Source: Thermoleophilia bacterium
Lineage (GTDB): Bacteria > Actinomycetota > Thermoleophilia > Gaiellales > Gaiellaceae
DNA: 5,781 nucleotides
Direction: 5' to 3'
Assembly (NCBI GenBank): GCA_016844515.1
Contig: JAERMP010000159.1
Span: 1-5,781, forward strand
Below the pieces are notes generated by a model. It was not told the origin of the DNA. It worked only from the letters and a program-made list of their open reading frames with translations, and made no database searches. The position numbers and the translations under genes are program-made. Below, one piece after another: positions 1-5,374 of this stretch. Numbering within the stretch: position 1 is the stretch's first letter; each line of letters starts with the position of its first letter.

Positions 1-358
1 GCATGTCCTCGAAGGCGAGCACCGTCGGGTACGTCTCGGCCAGGCGCTCAAAGAAGAGGCGCCACGCGGCGAAGAGGTCCTGCTGGTCGCGAGCCTGGTG
101 CTCGGCCAGTCCGAGGAGATGTGCGAGCCGGGGCTCGAGGAAGTCGCGCTCCTCGGAGTCGAGGATGTGCTCCTCGAGCGTTGCGTGCAGCTTGGCCCGC
201 GCGGACTCCGGCTCCTCCTCCTCGCCGATGCGGCAGCGCATGCGCACCATGTCGGCGAGCGCCCAGTAGGTCACGCCCTCGCCGTAGGAGAGGCAGCGCC
301 CGCGGTGCCAGTAGACGGTCTCGGCGATGCCGTCGAAGTACTTGTAGAACTCCCACGC
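1..358 (-). pseudogene. Out-of-frame ATPase continuation of the cyclase gene, cut by the window edge
   Basis: This is the natural continuation of the cyclase-ATPase, readable only in another frame than the N-terminal half. Translation from 358 downward gives AWEFYKYFDGI, then YWHRGRCLSYGEGVTYWAL, RDQQDLFAAWRLFFERLAE and finally TVLAFEDM at the window edge. This matches what normally follows a GKSRL Walker A motif in these signalling ATPases. The last segment, four hydrophobic residues followed by ED, is the expected Walker B strand. The frame is open to position 1 with no stop, so the rest of the gene lies outside the window. Restoring 20 bp at about 352-361 would rejoin this part to the upstream frame. 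It could be a recent pseudogene, or a sequencing or assembly error in an intact gene. Confidence 0.75.
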
Positions 359-1253
359 CAGCGATGCCGGTAACGGATACGAGATGGGCCTTCTTCTCGT
401 CGGCGCAGCCGTGGAAGAGGTCCTTGATCTGCCGCAGCTCGCGGTCGCGTCCCACGAACGGCGCCTCGAGCCCCTGCGACTTGAGTTGTCCGCGCAACCC
501 GGAGACGACGCGCTGCGCCTTCCAGAGTGGGGTCAGTCCCTCCTTGCCCTTGAGCTCGAAGGAGCCGGCGTCCTCGTAGACGATCGTCTGCTCCGTCGAG
601 CGCCGCGTGGACTCGCCCACGTACACCGTGCCCGGGTTGGCGGACGACTGCACGCGGGAGGCGGTGTTGACCAGATCGCCCGCGACCATGCCCTGGCCTT
701 CGGCGCCGATCGTGACGGCAGCCTCGCCGGTCAGCACTCCTGCTCGTGCGCGCAGCTCGGGAGCGCCGACCTCGTCGCCGAGCGCGGAAACGGCGGCCAC
801 CAGGTCGAGCGCGGCGCGAACCGCGCGCTCCGCGTCGTCCTCGGTCGCGGTCGGTGTCCCCCAGACCGCCATCACGGCGTCCCCGATGAACTTCTCGACG
901 GTACCGCCGTAGAGCTCGATCAGGCGTCGGGACGTGTCGAAGTAGCGCGAGAGGAGCTCGCGCGTGTCTTCGGCGTCGCGCTGCTCGGACGCTGCGGTGA
1001 ACCCGACCAGGTCGGCGAAGAGAACGGAGACGAGGCGGCGCTCCGCGGTCGGAGCAGCCTGCGCGGGCGTCGGCGCAGGCGCAGCCGATGCCGTGAGCGC
1101 AGTGCCGCACTCCCCGCAGAACTTGACGCCCGGAGCGTTTGGGGCGCCACACGACGCGCACGCGAGCGCGAGGCCCGTTCCGCACTCGCCGCAGAACTTC
1201 CGACCGGGCTCATTTGCTGACCCGCATGAGGGACAAAGAGTCGTGTCGGCCAC
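48..1253 (-). CDS. Zinc-ribbon class III adenylate/guanylate cyclase, frame-shifted in the ATPase P-loop
   Basis: Signalling protein of the type double zinc ribbon, class III nucleotide cyclase, AAA/STAND ATPase. Two CxxC...CxxC zinc ribbons are visible (C7, C10, C21, C24 and C32, C35, C46, C49). The cyclase domain spans about residues 72-250, with metal aspartates D81 (FADLVGFT) and D125 (GDAVMAVWG), K121, and the N196/R200 pair in NTASR. All expected catalytic landmarks are present, so the domain could convert ATP (or GTP) to the cyclic nucleotide in the cytoplasm. After residue 264 an ATPase begins (FVGRDREL), but it breaks at VTGIAGVG: the Walker A lysine and serine that should follow are missing and the frame changes. 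The roughly 100 residues after about residue 300 are arginine-rich out-of-frame translation, not real protein. The start is GTG, chosen because the first zinc ribbon begins at residue 7; no Shine-Dalgarno is seen. Family members are usually around 1000 residues. Product class is confident; whether the gene is functional is not. Confidence 0.85.
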   Translation of the reverse strand: MADTTLCPSCGSANEPGRKFCGECGTGLALACASCGAPNAPGVKFCGECGTALTASAAPAPTPAQAAPTAERRLVSVLFADLVGFTAASEQRDAEDTRELLSRYFDTSRRLIELYGGTVEKFIGDAVMAVWGTPTATEDDAERAVRAALDLVAAVSALGDEVGAPELRARAGVLTGEAAVTIGAEGQGMVAGDLVNTASRVQSSANPGTVYVGESTRRSTEQTIVYEDAGSFELKGKEGLTPLWKAQRVVSGLRGQLKSQGLEAPFVGRDRELRQIKDLFHGCADEKKAHLVSVTGIAGVGVLQVLRRHRRDRLLAPRALPLLRRGRDLLGARRHGAHALPHRRGGGAGVRAGQAARNARGAHPRLRGARLPRAPARTSPRTGRAPGSRPAGPLRRVAPLL

Positions 1254-1259
1254 GGGCGA

Positions 1260-1288
1260 ACTCTATTGCCATGCCAGGCGCCGCTCAA
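1260..1288 (-). promoter_or_regulatory. Candidate sigma70-type promoter for a leaderless cyclase transcript
   Basis: On the minus strand, TTGAGC (1288-1283) is followed after exactly 17 nt by TAGAGT (1265-1260), and 6 nt later comes the GTG start of the cyclase at 1253. The hexamers match TTGACA and TATAAT at four of six positions each, and TAGAGT fits the actinobacterial TANNNT -10 pattern. Transcription would start at or very near the GTG. That would give a leaderless mRNA, in line with the lack of a Shine-Dalgarno. It overlaps the start of the divergent Yip1-like gene. The match is by eye only. Confidence 0.35.
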
Positions 1289-1969
1289 TCGGGTGCGGCT
1301 ACGCTCCGGTCCGTGGCGCTCGAGGTCGCCGAGACGCACGAGGATCTCTCGCCCGATCGAGCGTGGTGGCTTCGCGTCCCCGCAGTCCTTGTGAGCCCGC
1401 GTTCGGTCTTCTTCGCGTTGCGCGAGGACGATCCCGACGATGTCGCTGCGAGATCGGAGCCGCTCCTGCTCGTCGTCTGGATGGCCGGCGCGGCGGCTGT
1501 GCTTGCAACGCCGACAGCTGCCGGATTGCTCGACAAGCCCGACTACGACGCTCTGCTGCTCGCGATCTGGGCTTTCGTCGCGGGTGGCCTCTACGGCGCG
1601 GTCGGGTACTTCTTCTTCGGCTTCGCGCTCTTCTTCGGGGCGCGGCTCCTCGGGAGCCTGGGGGACTTTCGCCGAGCGCGCCAGCTCGTCGGATTCGCGC
1701 TCACACCGCTCGCTCTCTCCCTCCTCGTGCTGCTGCCCGTGCGCCTGGCCCTCTACGGGGGCGACGCGTTCCGCCAGGGCGGCCCGGACGAGGGCACAGG
1801 GGAGACCGTGCTGCTCGTGCTGCAGCTCGCCTTCACCGCCTGGTCGCTCGCGCTTCTCGTCATCGGCGTGCGGGTCGTCCACGCGTGGAGCTGGCTCCGC
1901 ACGCTCGCGGCGTTGGCTGCAGGCGCTGCGCTACTCGCGGCGATCGTCGGCGTATTCGCGCTGATTTGA
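1271..1969 (+). CDS. Yip1-domain-like multi-pass membrane protein
   Basis: A 232-residue integral membrane protein of unknown function. After a charged N-terminus, the segment VSPRSVFFALREDDPDD (about residues 41-57) is the amphipathic lead-in typical of bacterial Yip1-family proteins. Hydrophobic segments follow at about 64-87, 94-126 (long, glycine- and phenylalanine-rich, ending near FFGARLLG), 138-161, 178-201 and 211-232, so about five membrane spans. Between them lies FRRARQLVGFALTPL, a pattern common in Yip1-domain proteins. The family is thought to act in membrane organisation, but no reaction can be assigned here. The start is uncertain: ATG 1271 is used, 17 bp from the divergent cyclase GTG. 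GTG 1313 is also possible, and ATG 1226 would overlap the cyclase. None has a clear ribosome binding site. The gene converges on the cytochrome c gene with abutting stop codons. Confidence 0.7.
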   Translation: MPGAAQSGAATLRSVALEVAETHEDLSPDRAWWLRVPAVLVSPRSVFFALREDDPDDVAARSEPLLLVVWMAGAAAVLATPTAAGLLDKPDYDALLLAIWAFVAGGLYGAVGYFFFGFALFFGARLLGSLGDFRRARQLVGFALTPLALSLLVLLPVRLALYGGDAFRQGGPDEGTGETVLLVLQLAFTAWSLALLVIGVRVVHAWSWLRTLAALAAGAALLAAIVGVFALI

Positions 1970-2386
1970 TCAGGGAGACGACGCAAGGGAGGCGCTCACG
2001 TAGGCGGCGATGGCAGCGATCTCCGCCGGACTCAGGCGATCGGAGAAGGCGGGCATGGCCGTTCCGCGACCGTGGCTTACGACTGCCGCGATCTCGGTTT
2101 CCGAAAGCTGCGTCTCGTCGAGGTTCGGGCCGACCGTGCCCGTCGCTCCCGCGGCCGAGAGCGTGTGGCAACTGCCGCATGCCTGGCTTATGAAGAGCTG
2201 TTCACCCTCCTCGTTCGCGGACGGCTGGGTCGTGGTTGTCGGCGTCGCCTCGCCGCCCTCCTCCAGCCCGATGGCGATGATGAGCCCGAAGCCGAGCGCG
2301 AAGACCGTGATCACCAATGACACGGGCAGCGCCAGCACGAGCCAGAGGCTCGGCGGACTCTGCTGCTCGCCGTCGTCGCCGTTCAC
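1970..2386 (-). CDS. Membrane-anchored class I c-type cytochrome of the oxidase operon
   Basis: A 138-residue monohaem cytochrome c. A single N-terminal membrane helix (about residues 14-41, no cleavage site evident) is followed by a threonine/proline-rich linker (about 46-58) and a small haem domain. Haem attachment is at C70-G-S-C73-H74, with the distal methionine most likely M111 in GTAMPAF. The C-terminal helix PAEIAAIAAYVSASL is typical of the fold. It should face the outside of the membrane and pass electrons to the CuA site of the neighbouring subunit II. The GTG start is fixed by its 4-nt GTGA overlap with the coxA stop codon, which suggests translational coupling; no good Shine-Dalgarno is present. 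In caa3 oxidases a cytochrome c domain is fused to subunit II; here it is a separate polypeptide. It is the last gene of the run, and its TGA directly abuts the TGA of the convergent Yip1-like gene. Confidence 0.9.
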   Translation of the reverse strand: MNGDDGEQQSPPSLWLVLALPVSLVITVFALGFGLIIAIGLEEGGEATPTTTTQPSANEEGEQLFISQACGSCHTLSAAGATGTVGPNLDETQLSETEIAAVVSHGRGTAMPAFSDRLSPAEIAAIAAYVSASLASSP

Positions 2387-3897
2387 GCTGTCGCCGCAAC
2401 GTGGCGAGTTTTCGGGCCCCTCAGCGTCAGGAAGACGTTCAGGAAGAAGAGGATCTGGGCGAGCGCGAGGACGATGACGGTGGGCACGGCGGCGACGGCG
2501 AGGTCCTCGTAGGCGGCGGGGAGCACCGAGAAGCGGCGCGGGGCGCCTTCGAGCCCCTGCCAGATCCACAGCGCCGAGTTGAACGTGCCTGCGAAGAAGG
2601 TGAGCCAGATGTGCCAGCGTGCCGCCGTCTCGCTCCAGAGCGGTCTCCCGGTCAGCTCGGGCAGGAAGTGGTACGTCGCGCCGAAGATGACGAGCCCGAT
2701 GTTCAGGAGCGCCATATGGTGGAAGTGCCCGACGATCCAGAGCGTGTTGTGGACGACGGCGTCGAAGGCGATGGTCGCGTTGATCACGCCCGAGAGCCCG
2801 GCCAGAAGCCACGAGACGAGCCCGAGGAAGAGAGCCGTCGAGGCGGCGTTCCACTCGAAGTTCGATCGGTAGATGGTGAAGCCGAGCGAGTAGAGCGAGA
2901 GCGCCGACGGGATCGTCAGCGCGAAGGTCATCGGCTGCATGACGACGCTGATCGCCGCCTGCGCGGTGCCGGACGGGTAGTCGAGGTAGATGTGGTGCGC
3001 CCAGACGAGCACGTTCGCGATGACCGCGATGACCCACGCAAGCGCGACGACTTTGCCCGCCACGAGCGGCCGCTTGGCGTACTTCGGGATGAGAAAGTAG
3101 TAGATCGCGACCGCCGGGAAGAGGAGGAGGTACACGACCGGGTGGCCGAACCACCAGAGGATGTTCTTCGCCAGGAGAGGGTCGACCGAGACGTCCGCGA
3201 ACGACTGGACGATCATGAAGACGAGGAGCCCTGCGAGTGGCAGCGTCGCGATGATCATGTCGATTGCGATCACGCCGATCGGGATGAGCGCGTACGGCAC
3301 GGGCTCCGGGTTCGTTGCGAATCTCTTCGGCCAGAGGTAGCCGAACCCGATCGAGGTGAAGAAGCGGTTCACCGGGTTCTTCGAGACGGCGTGCAGCGCT
3401 GGGCCGACGACGGTGTGGAGGATCCCGACGCACCACGTGACGATCGAGAGCCCGGCGAGGAGCACCGAGAACGAGAAGATCGCTGTCGTCACGTCTCCCC
3501 ACTGGCCCGCCGAGTAGAACGGCAGCGGATAGAGGAACACCCAGGAGCCCGCGAACCCGAGGAAGACGGTGGTCACGACGACGCCAGCGACTCCCGTGAC
3601 CATCAGCCAGAACGTGAGCCGGCCCATCAACGCGCCGAACGGGCGGGGCTCGAAGCCCAGAGACGCGAGCACCCACCACGAGAACCCCATGACCGCGAAC
3701 GCGGCCCAGCCCACGAACGCGCCGAGGCCGTGCGCCGTCATCAGCGCGTACCACGTGTTGTCTCCGAGCCGGCCTACGTCAGCTTGGCTCATGCGGATCG
3801 CCCAGCCGAGCAACCCGCTCGCGGCCAGGATGACCGTCGAGGCGACGAGGTACCAGAGCGTCAGTCGCCGGGCGACCTCGCGTCCGTCGTACGTCAC
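2383..3897 (-). CDS. coxA: Haem-copper cytochrome oxidase subunit I, B-family (ba3-like)
   Basis: Catalytic subunit of a terminal oxidase that reduces O2 to water and pumps protons; 504 residues with many membrane helices. Visible ligands are H56 (TAHG) and H393 for the low-spin haem, H391 (GHFHH) for the high-spin haem, and H252, H301 and H302 (WAHHIYLD) for CuB. Y256 in GHPVVY is the tyrosine expected to be cross-linked to H252, which makes it an oxidase rather than a nitric oxide reductase. Residue 254 is valine where A-family enzymes carry the helix VI glutamate (GHPEVY), and DAVVHNTLWIVGHFH resembles the Thermus ba3 enzyme. Both points suggest the B family, which uses a K-type proton channel. 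The GTG start overlaps the coxB stop (GTGA) and has GAGG seven bases upstream. The family assignment is from motifs, not from a tree; the subunit I call itself is secure. The symbol is generic; cbaA would be the ba3-type name. Confidence 0.93.
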   Translation of the reverse strand: MTYDGREVARRLTLWYLVASTVILAASGLLGWAIRMSQADVGRLGDNTWYALMTAHGLGAFVGWAAFAVMGFSWWVLASLGFEPRPFGALMGRLTFWLMVTGVAGVVVTTVFLGFAGSWVFLYPLPFYSAGQWGDVTTAIFSFSVLLAGLSIVTWCVGILHTVVGPALHAVSKNPVNRFFTSIGFGYLWPKRFATNPEPVPYALIPIGVIAIDMIIATLPLAGLLVFMIVQSFADVSVDPLLAKNILWWFGHPVVYLLLFPAVAIYYFLIPKYAKRPLVAGKVVALAWVIAVIANVLVWAHHIYLDYPSGTAQAAISVVMQPMTFALTIPSALSLYSLGFTIYRSNFEWNAASTALFLGLVSWLLAGLSGVINATIAFDAVVHNTLWIVGHFHHMALLNIGLVIFGATYHFLPELTGRPLWSETAARWHIWLTFFAGTFNSALWIWQGLEGAPRRFSVLPAAYEDLAVAAVPTVIVLALAQILFFLNVFLTLRGPKTRHVAATA

Positions 3898-4412
3898 GGA
3901 ACGACCTCGAACTGGGCCACCATGCCGTGGTGGTTGAGCCCGCAGTACTCGAGACAGAGGACCTTGTAGGTGCCCGGTTCGTCGAACGTGTGCACCACGT
4001 TCGTGACGTCGTCGGGGACGACCTGGGCTTGCAGGACGAATTCGTCGTCCTCGGTGTAGACGCCGAAGCCATGGTTGACGTCGGTCGCCCTCAGCCTGAA
4101 CTCGACGGGCTCGCCGGCGCGAATCTCCGGCGGGTCGATCGCGAATACGAACTGCCGCGCCTCGACGTTCACGACCTGCGAGCCGGGAGGTGCGCTTTCG
4201 CCGTACGGCGTGAAGAAGATCGTGCCGAAGAGCAGCACCAAGAGGCCGCCGATCACGATCAGGAGCCATCCCTTCTCGCGTCGAGCGAGCTGCTTCTCGT
4301 CGACCTCTCCCTTGTGCGACGTCGTCGAGCGCCAGAGGACGAGGAACACGGCAACACCGATGACGGTCACGATCCCGTACGAGACCGCGATGAGGACAGC
4401 CGTCGAGTTCAT
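3894..4412 (-). CDS. coxB: Cytochrome c oxidase subunit II with CuA centre
   Basis: A 172-residue electron-entry subunit of the oxidase. Two N-terminal membrane helices (about residues 5-27 and 49-67) precede an external cupredoxin domain. The binuclear CuA ligands are complete: H114 (VNHGF), C153, E155, C157, H161 and M164 in the pattern CLEYCGLNHHGM. It takes electrons from cytochrome c and passes them to the haem of subunit I. The Thermus ba3 subunit II has a single helix, so the two-helix form here resembles A-type subunits in topology, although the protein is short. ATG 4412 is chosen because the first helix begins immediately after it and the upstream reading has no subunit II character. 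The stop codon overlaps the coxA GTG. The start lies 47 bp after panB, so the oxidase genes may be transcribed with pan or from a promoter of their own. No strong Shine-Dalgarno is seen, only GAG nine bases before the ATG. Confidence 0.93.
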   Translation of the reverse strand: MNSTAVLIAVSYGIVTVIGVAVFLVLWRSTTSHKGEVDEKQLARREKGWLLIVIGGLLVLLFGTIFFTPYGESAPPGSQVVNVEARQFVFAIDPPEIRAGEPVEFRLRATDVNHGFGVYTEDDEFVLQAQVVPDDVTNVVHTFDEPGTYKVLCLEYCGLNHHGMVAQFEVVP

Positions 4413-4459
4413 GGCGTGCGACTCTAAACGACCGTGCGGCCGCGCGTTGTCAGTGGAAA

Positions 4460-5374
4460 CTACGGGCTGAGTGGCCCCGCGGCCCGCTCCGAGACGAGCG
4501 CCTGCTCGAAGTGTGCGAGCTCCTCGTCGGGCATCGCGTACGTGTGCTGCTCCTCCGGGAAGCGACGTTCGCGGACGTCCGCCGCAAAGGACTCGAGCGC
4601 AGAGTGGATGGTGTCGCCGATCTCCGCGTAGCGTTTGACGAAGCGCGCCGCGCGCCCTTCGTAGAGACCGAGGAGGTCGTGCCAGACGAGAACCTGGCCG
4701 TCGCAGTCGACGCCCGCGCCGATGCCGATTGTGGGAATCGTGAGCTCTGACGTCACGCGCGCAGCGACCGGAGCCGGGACAGCTTCGAGCACGAGGGAGA
4801 AGCAACCAGCTGCCTCGAGGGCTCTCGCGTCGTCGAGGAGCTTGAGCGCCTTCTCGGCGGAGCGGCCCTGTGCCTTGAAGCCGCCGAGCATCGTCGCGGA
4901 CTGGGGGGTGAGCCCGATGTGCCCCATCACCGGGATTCCCGCCGCCACGATCGCAAGCACCCGGGAGAGCATGACTCCGGCACCTTCGAGCTTGACCGCG
5001 TCCGCACCCGCCTCTTTCACGAAGCGGATCGCGTTGCGGACAGCGTCCTCGTCCGAGACTTGGAAGGAGCCGAAGGGCATGTCTGCGATGACGAGCGGGC
5101 GTCGCGCTCCGCGGGTGACGGCGCGCGTCAGGATGAGCATCTCGTCCATCGTCGCCGGCACCGTCGAGTCGTGGCCGAGGACGGTCATCGCGGCGGAGTC
5201 GCCGACGAGGATCAGGTCCGCTCCGGCCTGGTCAGCCAGCCGACCCCCCGGGGCGTCGTAGGCGGTGACCATGACGATCGGTTGCCGTCGGGCCTTCATC
5301 TCTGCGAGTTCGGTGATCGGAACCCGACCGGGCGCGGGGGTTGCGGGAGCGGGCTGCTGCGGGCGGATGCTCAT
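4460..5374 (-). CDS. panB: 3-methyl-2-oxobutanoate hydroxymethyltransferase (ketopantoate hydroxymethyltransferase)
   Basis: First committed enzyme of pantothenate synthesis (EC 2.1.2.11): it transfers a hydroxymethyl group from 5,10-methylenetetrahydrofolate to 3-methyl-2-oxobutanoate to form ketopantoate, in the cytoplasm. The protein has 304 residues, slightly longer than the roughly 265 of E. coli PanB, with a proline-rich N-terminal extension of about 15 residues and a longer C-terminus. The family landmarks are intact: D59 (LVGDS) and D98 (IADMPFGSFQ) for Mg2+, K128 and E130 (VKLEGAG), E197 (LVLEAVPA) as the catalytic acid, and the motifs GHIGLTPQS and PTIGIGAG. The start ATG overlaps the panC stop (ATGA) and is preceded by AAGGAG with a 7-nt spacer, the best ribosome binding site in the window. 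It is followed 47 bp later by the oxidase genes. Confidence 0.97.
   Translation of the reverse strand: MSIRPQQPAPATPAPGRVPITELAEMKARRQPIVMVTAYDAPGGRLADQAGADLILVGDSAAMTVLGHDSTVPATMDEMLILTRAVTRGARRPLVIADMPFGSFQVSDEDAVRNAIRFVKEAGADAVKLEGAGVMLSRVLAIVAAGIPVMGHIGLTPQSATMLGGFKAQGRSAEKALKLLDDARALEAAGCFSLVLEAVPAPVAARVTSELTIPTIGIGAGVDCDGQVLVWHDLLGLYEGRAARFVKRYAEIGDTIHSALESFAADVRERRFPEEQHTYAMPDEELAHFEQALVSERAAGPLSP

Noticed and set aside
528..540. TGGGGTCAGTCCC, one mismatch from the 13-mer core of the panC/panB repeat
   Set aside because: It lies inside the cyclase gene and encodes the GLTPLW segment, which I expect to be family sequence; it is single, not palindromic like the others, and most likely a coincidence.
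384..1220. Long open frames on the plus strand opposite the cyclase
   Set aside because: They are shadows caused by high GC. The minus strand carries recognisable zinc-ribbon and cyclase motifs, while the plus-strand translations are arginine-rich with no domain.
1226..1270. Upstream start (ATG 1226) for the Yip1-like protein
   Set aside because: It would overlap the 5' end of the divergent cyclase by 28 bp and adds only a charged stretch with no family character or ribosome binding site.
2317..3969. A 550-codon open frame on the plus strand opposite the oxidase genes
   Set aside because: Its translation is a monotonous mix of arginine, glutamate and aspartate, typical of an antisense reading of GC-rich membrane protein genes; subunit I on the other strand is certain.
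4421..4453. CTGACA ... TAGAGT ahead of coxB as a promoter
   Set aside because: The -10-like TAGAGT sits 8 nt before the ATG, as with the cyclase, but the only -35-like hexamer is 21 nt away, which is too far; not supportable as a feature.
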